Assembly (NCBI GenBank): GCA_019914945.1
Contig: CM034100.1
Location: forward strand, 1,749,209-1,813,208
Reading direction: 5' to 3'
DNA length: 64,000 nt
Origin: Typha latifolia
Lineage: Eukaryota; Streptophyta; Magnoliopsida; Poales; Typhaceae
Below, one piece after another: positions 23,572 through 57,970 of the stretch (position 1 is its first letter; every line of letters starts with the position of its first letter). Both the position numbers and the translations under genes were made by a program. Under the pieces are notes generated by a model that saw nothing but the letters and a program-made list of their open reading frames with translations, did not search any database and was not told the origin of the DNA.

Positions 23572-26188
23572 TCATAAGATCCCAAAAGGCTCAGGAACCG
23601 GCTCGAATCGGTGAAACAAAGGGCTCTCTACTGATACATCATCAACGCTATGCAACCAACTCAAGTTCTTGGAGTCCTCTTTGAGCAGAATAGAATCATA
23701 TCGAACGCTCTCATAGATATCCCGCTCCAGCCCTCTCACTCTCGCCGCGGTCACGTTGCCATCAGTCGAGCCACTCTCCGAAGTCGGTCGCTCTGGTGAT
23801 CTATTAGCATCGGTAGTAGTTGTAATCCTAGTAGTAGCAGCTGCTTTGTTAACTATTGGAGCTGCTGCGACGCTGGAAGAGCGAATGCTGTGCGGAAAGA
23901 TGGAGGCTCCACGGATCCCTCCCATTCCTTGCTTGATGTCCTGAGATACAAGTAGTTCTTTTTGTCTAAAATTTCTTCCTTGAGATGGATGTCGAGATAG
24001 TTAACACATAAAAGAACTCTCACCATGTGCTTCACGGCCACGTCGAGCGACTTCTTAGATATGGTCCTTCCGAATCCATTGCTATCAGTTGGCGAAGCCG
24101 GCCGTAGAGATCTCCGTCCTCCGACATCAGATGCTGCTGCTTTTTGCGCTTCGTAGGCGTTACCCCCGTTCACTTGCGCCTTGGCCAAATTCCTCTGCGA
24201 CCCGCCTCTACCATTGGCATATCCGGAAGAACTCAGTACTGCGCCTAGTGGCTGAACTCGCTCCCGTTGCTTCTCTGTGGAGACGGCTCGTTCAGCCGTT
24301 CTCGTCACCGGAGAACTGGGCCTCCGTGATGAGGCTGTTGGAGTTGGGCTGCGGCGAGTTGGTGTAGACGGCCGGGAACTTGACCGAGTTGCAGGCGCAG
24401 TGGAAGGGGTTTTTGATCGAGCATCTGGCGTGCATGGTCTGGACACTGTAGGAGTTTGCCGAGTTCTAGCTGGGCTGGAGGGACGCGGCGCCGGCTTTGT
24501 GGGAGTTGGGGAAGGCTTAGAGGTGACAGAAGATGAACTAGTGGTGAGGTGCGTTGATTGGGTGGTGTATGAAGTGTATGTGCTGGAGATTGAAGAACGA
24601 GTCACTGAGTTGCTCCTTATTGGTTTGGTGGGGTTGGGGTTTTCTTGCCGAGTAACAGTGAGCTGCACAATGAGAAAGTTTTGAACCAATGATGCATAAT
24701 GTATATATTAGACATTCTGCTCCAGTAAATTCTTTATATAGTACTTTGGTTGTGTCCTGGGATCTAATATTTTATTTTTCATCGTAGTGATATTTTTTGT
24801 TGTAACGTCGTCCTATTCTCCTTCTCATATTATGTACCTCATGAGTGACTGTAATTGAGGCCCTAATTAAGGTGGCATTGTGCTACAATTTGGCATTTAA
24901 ATCATAGATGTCCTGTTTGGTTGCCAGATCATTAGGATAACAGAAAAAAAAATCTAGGAGGGTAGATCAACTTCTATAATGGCAACCCCATATAGAGTTA
25001 CATCTGGGGAAAATAACATTTACACCCTACTTTTGGTATGGTTTTTTTGCAAATTTATTAGTTATGTTTTATTTTTAAAAAACTCAGATGCTTTCTGAGA
25101 ATAAGGTCTGATATAAGAGGCTCCAAAGTAAATATTAAAAAGGCAGTGGGTAGTGAATAATAAATTTGTAATTATGTAGTTGTAAAACGTAATTTTCCTA
25201 TATAAAGTGATAAACTTTTAATCAAAGTCCGAACTCCTTATCATGATAGAGATTAATTTGGTGGGACTCTTTGTTGTTATCCTCACTCCTATTGAACTTG
25301 ATTAAAGGGAGATGAGATCTAAATCATCACTGTAGTCTAATAGTTTAGTTTTATTGATTATGGGTTAGATTCTTTTGTAAATATTGAATGTGATAATAGA
25401 TTTTTTTTTTTTACACTGAAGCACTATATATACATAATTTAAACTAATTGATTTTATTTGTAAAACGTTTCACTAAAATACTTTGTCTAATCTTATGATT
25501 GACCTATAGTAAGAAAAATGTGGCATACCCCTGAAGACTTTGAAGCTGACACCGATCGAACTCTTGGGTTGCATTTTGGAGCTGCTGATGAAGATAGATG
25601 GCGATGATCACCAGGAGTTCCAGTAGGAGTCAATAGCCTGCTGCTTTCCGTTTGGAATTGCGAGCCAAGCGAAGATGGAACAAATATTAAATCAAATAAT
25701 TAATTAGACAAGTTATATAGCACAGGACTTGCTCGGATTAGATCCATCATCTGTGTATCGTTTTCCTTAACATTCTTTAATAAATCTTAGAAGAAGAAGC
25801 GAGAACTAGAAGATATAATCCTTTATTACCAGTCGTTATCGTTATTCACAACCTCTGCAGAGAATATATCACCCATTCCGCTCTTCCCCAGCGTTCCTGC
25901 TCAACAAATAGAAATTAGAATCATATCCAAAGAAGAAAGAGAGAGAGAGAGAGAAAAAAAAAAAGAACACTAAGGAAAGCCATGAAAGAAGCAAATCTAG
26001 TAGGAAAAAGTTTCCAAATCGTGATCACCATTTTGAGCCCTGGATTTGTTATGTGAGGCCGTGGATTGGCTTCTCTGGAACCTGGGGAAGAGATCCAAGC
26101 TCTCATCTCTTGGCTTTCCTTGCCGCAGGGATGCCACCGCGGCATTCCTCCCATGAACTGGAGATTCCCTTCTTAAGACCCGATTCAT
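23572..26188 (-). CDS. Basic Ser/Pro-rich protein, At2g40070/At3g09000-like family
   Basis: A plant-specific protein of 447 aa from five exons: 26029-26188, 25830-25896, 25529-25637, 24024-24662, 23572-23940. All junctions are GT-AG and in phase. The hallmark N-D-N-D-W-L-L-T-P-T-G-T-P-G is assembled across exons 2-3, which confirms that splice and the family. Exon 4 is 213 residues of Ser/Thr/Pro/Arg low complexity, with repeated R-P-S-S-P and R-P-S-T-P words, and is strongly basic. It ends with a conserved S-K-K-S-L-D-V-A-V-K-H-M. Exon 5 has a conserved acidic C-terminus (Y-D-S-I-L-L-K-E-D). No signal peptide or membrane segment. As I recall, members of this family include the BPP microtubule-associated proteins; a cytoskeletal role here is inference. 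Confidence 0.85.
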
Positions 26189-26707
26189 TTCCTCCTAATC
26201 CCAGAGGAGGAGTCGAGTGAGTTCTTATATGGAGGAGAGGAAGAAGGAGCGAGGAGACATGGGAAGAGCTCAATGATGATCTCTCTTATAGTCTTATAAT
26301 GGAGTTAACCGTCACTAACAACCAAACTCCGGCGGTGAAAGGTACGATGCCACGTTGGACTTTTGGCTTGGCTACAGGAGATTTGTTTCTTTTACCAAAC
26401 TTATTCTAAAAATATTATAATAAAAATGATTTACATTCTACATAGATCCTTTATATAAACAGTAACTTATATAGAATATAATATTTTTATATTATACTGA
26501 TAAATTAATAAATTGATTAATAATCACTATTTTAACCAGTGAATTTTCACGTGGCCATCGGCTAGCATAAATGTTTTGAAATAAAGTTAAATAGTGTAGT
26601 AGTTTAAGTAGAAGATACGATCAAAAGCTCGGATTTTGGACTCTTTTTATAAAAGCTAGCTATGTTCAGCCAATTCCCGTGTGAAGACTAATTGGTACGG
26701 CTGTCAC

Positions 26708-26710
<3 letters not shown>
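26189..26710. other. 5' flank of the Ser/Pro-rich gene
   Basis: About 100 bp of purine-rich presumed leader above the ATG, then AT-rich DNA up to a CT microsatellite. No distinct promoter element was identified with confidence. Confidence 0.4.

Positions 26711-26788
<78 letters not shown>
26711..26788 (+). repeat. (CT)39 microsatellite
   Basis: A perfect 78-bp CT run about 520 bp upstream of the minus-strand Ser/Pro-rich gene, where it reads (GA)n. Long GA tracts in plant promoters can bind BBR/BPC factors, so a regulatory role is possible but unproved. Confidence 0.98.
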
Positions 26789-26792
<4 letters not shown>

Positions 26793-27153
26793 TGCACTGT
26801 TTAAACTCTCCCTTTCCGAGATCAAGTTCGAGGCCTTCTTATACCATAGCTAAGAAGAAATTAAGAGAGCATTAATAATAGCTTTCTTTTTTTTCCTTTT
26901 AATAATTTATAATCTCATAGGCTATTGATAAGAATCCATCCGAACCAATCACCATCCCCACTATAATTAAAAATATATATATATATAATTTTCTAGGAAA
27001 ATAAACAGCAAATTTATATATCTCAAAATATACTAATTAATAATTTACGGTTATAAAAAAGAGCCGTTAACATCGGCAGCCAAAAGGTCGTACAATTGTA
27101 TAACCGCATTATTGATAGCCTTTGAACGTTAATTAAGGTTTTCGTCGACAGTT

Positions 27154-27301
27154 CACGTGCGCTTTCGACATCACTCAATAATAATGGAACGGAAGGTTCC
27201 GGTGTTACTGTTGAGATCGGCAGGTATAACCTACGCATACGACACGTGGTCCGCGATTCCCCCCCGGGTATCCGACGTGGCACTTTTTATTTTGCCACGT
27301 G
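27154..27301. promoter_or_regulatory. Cluster of G-box/ABRE motifs
   Basis: CACGTG occurs at 27154-27159, 27243-27248 and 27296-27301, and CGACGTGGC at 27274-27282; CCGAC (a DRE core) overlaps the last at 27272-27276. Three G-boxes and a further ACGTGG core in 148 bp is far above chance for this AT-rich DNA. The nearest gene is the minus-strand Ser/Pro-rich gene, about 1 kb away. Confidence 0.55.
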
Positions 27302-29672
27302 TCCGTCATCGGATTTTATAGCCCGTATTATCTCTATTATTGTATAAGATGGTCAAATGTTACAAGAATAAGATTATATTAGATCGGTGGAACCCATCGA
27401 CCGACAAAATAATAGGGCGAGTTAATTGGATGCGATAAATAACTATTAGATTAATTCTCTAGATATAAAATAGTCGTTCGAGATAATTTCGAACTCAAAT
27501 ATTCACTTGAGACGTTATAATGATCCGAGCACTATGTCATTACTTTGGACTCTGAATTAATCTTGAGCAGAGTATAGCTTCTAATTTTAGCTTCTTTAGT
27601 GCTCAATCTGGCTACTTTAATTGCTATATTTTTTTAATGAAGTTCGTAAGTCTTCTAGACAAGTGCTAGTCAAAATGATTAGTTTTTTTTATTTATTAAC
27701 ATAGTCAATATATAATTATACATAAATATAGAGTTTTAACTTTGAAGATTTAGCTGGGAGAGAGAAAGAGAAAGCATGACTCTTCTCTCTCTAGTACTAT
27801 ATGAATATAACACTCTAAATATAAAATTCACTAAATATCACTCATAATATTGATACAATGAATCGAATTTATGACTTCTTGACATAGTCCAATATAGCTC
27901 AATAACTAAGCTATTTTAATCAAAGTTAATAAGTAACTCAGCTTTATTTAATTTCAATTTTGTCTTTCTTTCTACAGTTTCTTCGCAATTTTTTAGCAGA
28001 GGACCACTTAATTAGGATTCAAGAATGGAGCCAGGCACAGTTTTTTCAATCATACAGAATAACAAGTACTAATAATTTAGGGTTCTTTTGTTTTCTTGTC
28101 AAATAGTACGTGAAGAGCACCGTGGCTCGCGTGGAGCCAAAGGCTTGAAATGGAAACCAGTGTTACTGTGCATGGGGTGGAGGGTGGGGGGGGGGGGGGC
28201 CCAAACTAAAAGACTCATCACTATGGCTGCATGTTTGTTGTGTTATTTCTTTTTGTTTCGTTGTATTTATTACGTATGAATATATTTCATATTGGCCATC
28301 CAATATTTGTCTTTCCTTTGCCAACTCTCACATTTATGTCTACCATGCCATATAGAGTGAGGGTCATGCACTCATGTCCCCTTCTCTCTACCCAAAAATT
28401 TAAAAAAGTTATAAAACTTTTGCTATCCTGTCCCCATCCCCTGCCCCCTAATGATTTAAAGTTATAACACTATTGGTGTTCATATTGTCCTCGATTAAAT
28501 TTAGTGTTGACATTTATAATTTAATTATATATATATATATATGCTAAAATTAAAAAATTAATAAAATTGTAAAAACCTCTGATTTTATTTATACATTTTT
28601 ATTTATGTTTATTATTTATTTTTTGTGTAAAGAGATCGGATTGATATACAGATATAGATATATGAGCAATTAATTAGCTATTAGAAGGAAAAAAGATTGA
28701 AAATAAAATAAAATTCTAAAATGAATTTATCAGTCTTTTTTTTTTAAGATCAGAGGGGTTATGCTTAACCAGAAATTGAGTTAAGATTGTTGGAATTTTG
28801 ACTGGATTATTACCTCCAATTATGGATGATGTTACTTGCAAGATTTAGGAGGGAAACATATACAGAGGACGAATACTCTCAACTTATATCATATGAATTA
28901 CCCCTAATCATGCAATTAAATGTTATAACTTCTTTCTAGTCTAATACTCCTTTCTGTTCCTTTCACAGATCAAAACATTGGAGCATGGAAATTTCCTCGC
29001 AAAATTAAGATCCAAGACGGAGTCTTTAGAACAAGTCCCTACTTTTGGGACACCTTCGGCATGGATCTTTTGAAGAACCTAATGCTTTCTTATCTCCATA
29101 GTAAAGTAATATGACCCATCAAGAGAATGTGACTCTCTTTTTTTTTTTCCATGAAATTGCTCTGAAAAGGCTCACATTCTCACAGAGACAGACACTTCTA
29201 AAATGAAATAGACAGGCTTGCAATGCATGCAGAATAGTGCTCCCAACTGCATTGAACACGCCAGTAGAATAGAACTGCATAATAAATGAGTGATGCCACC
29301 TAACAGAGCATTTTGTACTCGCGGTGGTGGCAATTTAATATAATTTCTTTCTCAACTGCAATCCATCTACTAATGCATCAAGAGACAGCTAGATTGCAAT
29401 AATAGCAGGAAAATATAAGTTGTAGACTAAGATGTGGCAAATAATCGAACAGATGGTGCTCGAAATTATTATATCCTTCAACTCCTTGTGAAGAGTAAAA
29501 ATATTGTGCCAGTGGCATATGAGAAGAAGGAATAACACGCATGACTTTATAATTGAAACTTTGGGCGACGTTCTTGTTCCGCAGAAAGGAGCATGTGGCT
29601 GGTTTTGCTCTTTTGAGAAGTGGAAAAAAATGCACAACATTAAAAGGCAATGTCATCAAGGAAATCTAGGCA
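27302..29672. other. Intergenic, no gene seen
   Basis: AT-rich DNA with a poly-G run near 28,186-28,199, an (AT)n run near 28,530, and no open frame that looks like a protein. The right end is the 3' flank of the gene starting at 33,318. Confidence 0.6.
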
Positions 29673-32600
29673 CTAACTTTTCTCGAGGATCTCAGCCTCC
29701 CGTCGCTTGGTTTCTTCCTCTTTGATTAGTTTTTCTTTGTCCTCACGTCTTTTTCTTTCTTCTTCTATTGCTTGTTCTTTCTCCTCATGTTGTCTTCTTT
29801 CTGCCTCCTCCCGCTCTCTAATTTCTTCTTCCTCCTCCTCCTTTTCGTCGAGATCATCAAACTCCTTCTCGGCAGCCATTGCTTTAACTATAGGATCTCG
29901 GAGTTCAGATATTAAACCCCCACCAACTTTGTATTCCTGCTCATCCCCGATCAGGAATAGACGTTGATCAGGACCTGTTGCCATTGGTATATCAACTGCA
30001 AGTAGCTTCATGTCATACTGCAACAAAGATCACAGTGAAATCAGAAGATTATTAAATGGTCAAGTAATATATATCCTTTCTTTCAAATCCAATAAATGAC
30101 AGGGGCTAAACCATCTGTCCCTGCAATGTGGCATCGAACCCACTCCCATGGGCAAGGAGCCAAACGCCACACTGATGGATGTGACCGTAGTTCCAAATAA
30201 CATACAAGCCATTTCTTAGTTTGGTACAACACTCACACATATACAATTGTTTTTCCTAGACCCTAGATAAACTGGACTGAAGAATGCAACCATGTACATG
30301 CAGAAAAAGGGGAGGAAAGATTCTACGAGAAAAACTGAAGGAAGAAAGCACCAATCATTAAAGGCACTTGTGGTCAGGTGATTTCAGTTAACAGATTCTT
30401 TTCTTTTCTCTTCTATCAAGTACTTTGTGCAAAAAACTAGGAGGCTCACAAAATGAGTCAGTTGGAAGAATATGAAAGTCCTGCCGAATGTCATGGATAA
30501 AGTTCGAGAAGAAGTGCAAAATCACGAGATTCTATTTCTTTCAACTGAAAGACATCATTCAGTTACTTCAATTACCTGGCCTTTTTTCTTCTTAACCTCA
30601 ACACTGACGAGACCCCTTCTTTCAGATCCTCTGATGGGAAAGATAAGGAAACATCTTCTGCCACCAAGCCTTAGCTTGAAATTCTTCAGTCTAGGTCCAC
30701 CTCCTGACATGACATATGCTCTCACCTCTGTCCCAGTTAAAGGTGCACCCATAACCTCAAGCATTGCAGCGGATGTGTTAAGCTTCCTCATCGCCATTCT
30801 ATATATCTTATCAGGATTGATAGCAAACCTTGCACGAAGATACATGCCCTAGAGAAAAACAGAAGATTGGTCAGATTAAACAATGACCACATGATGCTGC
30901 ATGTAAACTGATGCAGCCAACAAGAAAACCCAGGATGCTCAAAATATGGATCCTTTCATTTCAGCCTATATCTGAATGGTCAAGAATCTGACGCACTAGG
31001 GAGTACAATTATAAAATGATATTACAATAACAATACAGAAGGACATTTTTATTGCTCAACCAAAGCACACCAATGGAGACAAGCTGATATGATTTTATCA
31101 GGATTCAGGAGATGAGCTTCTGTCAGTAAATAAAGAAATATAATAAATTACACAAGGTTCCCTGGATTAACTGTTAGTTGCCCTACGAGTAAATATCCGA
31201 TGAAAGACAACAAAAACCTGGATAAGAATGATGGAATTAATTTGTATAAATACAATCAAATCAAGCAAGGCACAAGGTAGTGTAATCACCAAAAAGAGAA
31301 AAAGAGAAAAGAAAAGGAAGAAGATGAGAAAGCATTCCTTAACAATCTTCTCACTACTGAATCTGCCTGTCTGATCCACCAGGAAAAATCACACCAACTT
31401 TTAGAACCAGCATACAAGCAAAGTCAGGGATGATTGCATGTTAGATTGTTCGGATTACCAAGGAAACATCTAAGGAAAGAGGCATAATCGAGTATGGCCC
31501 CACTCAATGAAAAGGGATTTTTAAGAAAGGACATCCAAACAGAGGAAGGCAACTATTCAACAGTAAAGTCCAATAACCAATGAGAGTCCTTGATCATATA
31601 TGCCCCCATAAAAATCCTCTCCTTTCTAATAATGGCAAGAACAACAAGAATAACAAGCAAGCTTCATGTCACTGTCCAGTGCATCAAATGAGCAATCTAA
31701 TTAGTAGATTACCAGGTCTATTCATCTATGCTGACTTTGAACTTTTACGGCATGTTTCAGTATTTCACTTGATGGAATCACTCTCTCTTTGCTTCATGTG
31801 TTCTCTTTCTAACATGTCTAATCCATTTAAATGTTCACTAATAACTGTATTCAACTTGTATTCATTTGAACAAAGTCAGTGATATACCTATATATTGTTG
31901 CTCTAATGCCAAATACATGAAGAGACTCTCAGACAATCTAAGTTATAAGTTATTTTCTCTGGACTGAATTAGATTGCAACTTGAGTGGCTTCTACCTTCT
32001 GAACTGCGTGGCTAATAAGACCCTTACAAAGATGGAAGACCATATTTAGAGCTAAACGTAAACCAGAAGGGGTGAGAAAGAAAATCACCCTATTATGCAA
32101 TAGAATAACAGGAACTTGATGCCAGAAAAAGTAAAACACATCTTCTAGGTTGGAATAACATCTATAATGATTCCAAGTCCCAACTATATATCTTGTTAGC
32201 TTTCACCATTAAAACTCTCCCGCATTTAGCAATCTAGCTCTGAAGTCCCTTGCATTGGCATCTTTGAGTCACTTTATCATGATTATTATATACAGAAACC
32301 TAGATTCCTTATACTAAATGACCCTTTATCTTGACTTAGACAAGCTTATCTAATTGAAGCAAATGGAGGCAATCTTCAGTAACACTAATTTCCCCTCTTT
32401 AAGAGGACAAATGTAACCTAAATAGAGCAAGAAATCTAGCAAGTTGATGATCTTTCAAACAGACTATAGTGGCTTCCGAAACAAAATCATCTGTATGTAA
32501 GTCATTTATCTAGCATTCTTAACTACTTACTGTAGCTAATGTTAGCTAATTTTGCCAATCCTATTAACAAGACAAAGCAGATTACTCACTGCAAAAGCTA

Positions 32601-33318
32601 CAATGGCGGTTGCGAGAGCAAGGAACCCATACTTTGCCATCCCTTCCGAGAGTCCAACGAACGTGCTTGCTACTCCAAACATGATTCTCCACAATGCAAT
32701 GCAAAGTACGATAGCGCCAGCACCCACAACAGCCATAAAATTTCTCTTCCAAAATGCCTCCATCTGCAATCCTACAGCCTCGCGGTACCGTTTAACTGCC
32801 GACTTGACAGCAGAAACAGGCTTCTGAACTGCTGATTTCCCGAGATTCGCACCAAATTTACCAAAACCCGCACTTTTAACAGAGAAAAACTTGCACCCCA
32901 AACCGTTCTCATTGATCCTACAAAGCCCCTTGATTCCAGAGCCAAGAGATCGTAATTTGACGGTAATTCCAGTGCTCAAATGCCTTGAAATGGAAAACCC
33001 AGATGGGAAAGTACCGAAAGAGCGATCCCATTTGAAGCAGTTGGAGCTCGGAGAGCAGGAATCATACTTCGGCACAAGGAGACGAGAAAAGGTACCGTTT
33101 TGACATGTGGGTCTTGTTACAAGCCCACTGGAATAAGCTCTTCCCGAGATTGCTGAAGGCGACGAGAACCTCGACGCGAATTCGGAGATGAGATGCTTCG
33201 CATCCAATAAGGCGGATTGACTAGCAGAGAAGGGGTTTTGGGGTCGAGACTTCGATGGGAGTTGGTGGAAGTAGAAACTTTGGAAGCCATAGACGATTGT
33301 TTTGGTGGGTTTCGCCAT
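29673..33318 (-). CDS. Organellar membrane protein, Tim44-related/Tim21-Coa1-like
   Basis: A 448-aa protein from three exons: 32590-33318, 30576-30848, 29673-30017; all GT-AG, phase 0. The Ser/Arg/Phe-rich, acid-poor N-terminus (first ~100 residues) fits a mitochondrial (or plastid) presequence. Residues about 195-245 form two hydrophobic segments (F-M-A-V-V-G-A-G-A-I-V-L-C-I-A-L and F-L-A-L-A-T-A-I-V-A-F-A). Exon 2 encodes a compact domain containing L-E-V-M-G-A-P-L-T-G, reminiscent of the Tim21/Coa1 fold. Exon 3 begins D-M-K-L-L-A-V-D-I-P and ends in about 65 residues of Glu/Arg/Lys coiled coil. It resembles the Arabidopsis protein annotated as Tim44-related (At5g27395, from memory). The role is likely inner-membrane assembly or import, but this is inference. 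Site II promoter motifs support a nuclear gene for a mitochondrial protein. Confidence 0.8.
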
Positions 33319-33450
33319 GAAAAGAACCTCAGTGCGAGCAAATCAATCAACCGAGCAGGTTGTCAAGGATGTATACAAATAGGACTGGGTTGAGTAGAAT
33401 GAGCTCAGAAACTTTTCTTCGCGTTCCTCTTTTCCGGCTTGACTATGCAA

Positions 33451-33534
33451 AGCCCAGTTAGGCCCAAATTCTTAGTAGGCCCCTACTTTGAGTAAAACTC
33501 CTTCGGCCCAATGGGCCAAGATTAGGTCTGGGCG
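33451..33534 (-). promoter_or_regulatory. Site II element cluster upstream of the Tim44-related gene
   Basis: GGCCCA/TGGGCC-type motifs occur at 33451-33456 (AGCCCA), 33461-33466, 33505-33510, 33512-33517 and 33529-33534 (TGGGCG). The inner pair forms a near-palindrome. Site II motifs bound by TCP factors are common in plant genes for mitochondrial and translation proteins. Confidence 0.6.
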
Positions 33535-35103
33535 GACTACGAGCATAGTCTGTAAGAGAAATACCATATCAATCACATACAACCAACGACTATAAATTAT
33601 ATCAACTCTAATCTACTATGCCATATATATCCTACTTCAAATATGATGGAGGGGGGTGGATAGAAGCCTTTGAAGGAGAAAATTAAAAATCTTGCAATTA
33701 AGAGGAAAATATCATATCTCCTCTTAGTAGAAGACTGAGAAAAAAAAAAAGACGGAGGAGCTCACCAGTGCTGACGACGACGAAGGCCTCCAATAGAGAA
33801 AGGAAAGTTCTTAACCCTAGGGCCGATGGAAAATTTTTCAATAGTTATCGACTGGTTGAAAATTTATGTTGTTGCATGACAAGCTACCTAAATGTTATAA
33901 ATGAGGAGGTGACTGGCCACATGTCATTGTTAAATTTATAATGATATGATATGTATGAAAAGGAAATATTATAAGCAAAATTAGCCTGGTGTTTGTAATC
34001 CAAGGATTTCATATTGTTAGCAGCCTACTCTTTTGGAACCTGTAGGAATGATTTGACCCATCGAAATCTAGATAAGTTACACACTTATTTATCGCTAATT
34101 AAGTTTTGGTCCAGTGTGAATGTAAAATAATTTGTATAACTACAAAAATTATAGTACGAATTAATTATTTTATGTAATATAAATTGGTCTCTACGAGTAA
34201 TTAATAGATACGCATAAATAGAAAATTGTTACTAATTCATAAATTCAATTACAATCCTTTACTTAGCTAAGGGTATAAAAAAAAATTATTTATCGTGTTT
34301 CCAATTTTTATTGAAAAAAATTATTGTCTTAAAAAATGATTCTCCTTTAACTCAAATAAGTATATTTATAACTCACCTACAATAATTAAAACACTCATAT
34401 ATTTACAAGTTATGTATTATGAATGGCTTATTGCTAGCTTGCCATAACTTGTGGAATGGACTGATTCAATCACCAAAAATTTAATCTATTTTAATTTAAT
34501 TCATACTGAGCTGCTCCATCGCATGATGCATGCATAGTGTAAATTTATAGTCAGATTAAAAAAAAAATAGAGAAATTATAGTCAGATTTGACTTTTGGAA
34601 AGCAAAAGATTAGCAGCACAATTTGATCACGTCAAAGATAGTTGATACTGTGTAAAAGTTGCAATATGAATCAAAGAATGTCATCTTTCCAATCGAGAAA
34701 AGTATGCACATGATATAGTTTTTTTTTTCTTTTTCCATTGTCAAATATCTTAGGTGAGAATTACTTTAGGAATCATGTGGCTGGCTTTCACACATGATAT
34801 ATAAATAATACGGTTTTTTTTTTTTTTGGGTATCCATACTAATATTTTAAGTTTTAATAATAATAATAAGATTAAGTTTTTAAAAGTTAGGGTACTTATA
34901 TTACAATAGAGTGCATTCAAATTACATAATAAATGCATATAAAAGCCCAAATTTATTATTTTAAACTTTTTAAAATATCGACTAAATACTAATGTTCTCT
35001 TTGAAATTTTCATACCCAATATTTTGATCATTATATCATTTTATATTTCCTTCAATTCCAATTTTTGTGGCTTAATATTAGCTACGACTGACTGCATTAT
35101 TTT

Positions 35104-35151
<48 letters not shown>

Positions 35152-35540
35152 GATATTGTTGGAAACATAGTGAACTTTGAAAGAGGAATTTTGACCTTTC
35201 TCAATAAGACTTCCTTGTTTCAGATTCCTTACTCACATTTAAATCATCACTTGACTAGTTAACCGGGGTTTTTGATATTTTAATAAAAATATAAGGGCTA
35301 AATTAAAAAGACGTGATAAATAAAAACCCTGCATTTAACTATATGATAAATAAAACCTCCAAATGCTGAAAAATAACGAGCATCATTCTAAGGAATGAAA
35401 TAAAAAATAGAATATAATTTTATTTTCAAAAAAAATTAAAGAAAGATTCTTTATTTACTCCTCTCCGGCATCCTCTATCCCCGCCGTTCTCAAAAGTATC
35501 GCCAAAATCCACCAACCAAACTACCCAAGAAGTCAGTCTC
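33535..35540. other. Intergenic between divergent genes
   Basis: AT-rich with poly-A/T tracts and the ATA microsatellite listed separately. No protein-like open frame or RNA gene found. The right end should hold the promoter of the receptor kinase. Confidence 0.6.
35104..35150 (+). repeat. (ATA)n microsatellite
   Basis: About 15 perfect AAT/ATA units in the presumed promoter region of the receptor-kinase gene. Confidence 0.95.
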
Positions 35541-35750
35541 GCTTCGCTCATAGAGCGGACAAATATCTGGTCGCAGAAGAGGATGTCTCTTTCCGACCGG
35601 GTCAATCGATCCTCACAGAAGCCATCGCGTTCACGACCTCGTCGTCTCGATCCACCGCCAATCCACTTCTTTTCTAGAGTTTATTTGTTGTTTCTTGTCC
35701 CAAGATCCCGGTTCTTGAGCGCTTCACGAAGTTCGAGGAGTTCGAGGGTC
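35541..35750 (+). other. Probable 5'-UTR exon of the receptor kinase
   Basis: GC-richer than its surroundings and ending in a strong donor GGTC|GTAAGT at 35751. It contains an ATG at 35583 that opens a short frame (Ser/Arg-rich, ~61 codons running past the donor). This may act as an upstream ORF, since the real signal-peptide ATG is at 36,466 after an intron. The 5' end is not defined. Confidence 0.5.
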
Positions 35751-36465
35751 GTAAGTATCTTGAGTTCTTGATATATTCATGCGCTCTCTGTTTTGTTTTC
35801 CCGAGTTTCTTGGGTTACTTGATGTACTAGTCTGTAGTTTTCTTCGTTTCTATGTGTTACTGGGATCGAGAATGCTTATATTTTTAGCAGGGGTTTCAAT
35901 TAGCTGCCGTCCTTTTCATCAAGTGGTATAGAGTTTTCATCAAAATTTGATCACGTGAGTTCGTAGATTTTCTTGATTTGAGTTGTTTGTCTTTTTGCCT
36001 GAGTTCTTGGGGTTTTTAATGTAGTTATCTGGGTGGGTTTAAGTTATTTTTGTTTTAACCAAAAAAAAAGGTTCAGGGTAACGGCATCATGAGTTTTAGA
36101 TGAGAGATTTCTGCTTATTAAATAAATATGTGTTTTATGTTATGTCAGATTGCTGGGCATTTTAATATGTAGAAGAATTTCTTGTCCAGCAAGCGCTGAC
36201 TTGATGAGTATGTAAATTTTTTTCATCGAAACTTAGCTTTTGCCAACTTGAACATGTTCCGGAGCATCTTCTTTGAGAACTTTAAACTTGTTTGGCTTTT
36301 GCAACAGTACATTTGTGGCATAATTGATAAATTTTAATTTGTAATGTCATTCTTGAATATTTTACAACAGATTGTCATGCTTTACTTTGGCAGGAGGTGG
36401 ATTTTTTGTCAGCAGAGAAATTACATCACTGAATTCATAAAGTTGCTTTCGATATTGCCCCCGGG

Positions 36466-57970
<21,505 letters not shown>

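Noticed and set aside
24277..24684. 135-codon plus-strand open frame opposite the Ser/Pro-rich gene
   Set aside because: It is the complement of the low-complexity exon 4; the minus-strand frame has matching splice sites and family motifs.
26681..26875. 64-codon open frame of alternating Leu-Ser
   Set aside because: It is a translation of the (CT)39 microsatellite.
29707..29967. Ser-rich plus-strand open frame
   Set aside because: Shadow of the Glu/Arg-rich coiled-coil exon on the minus strand.
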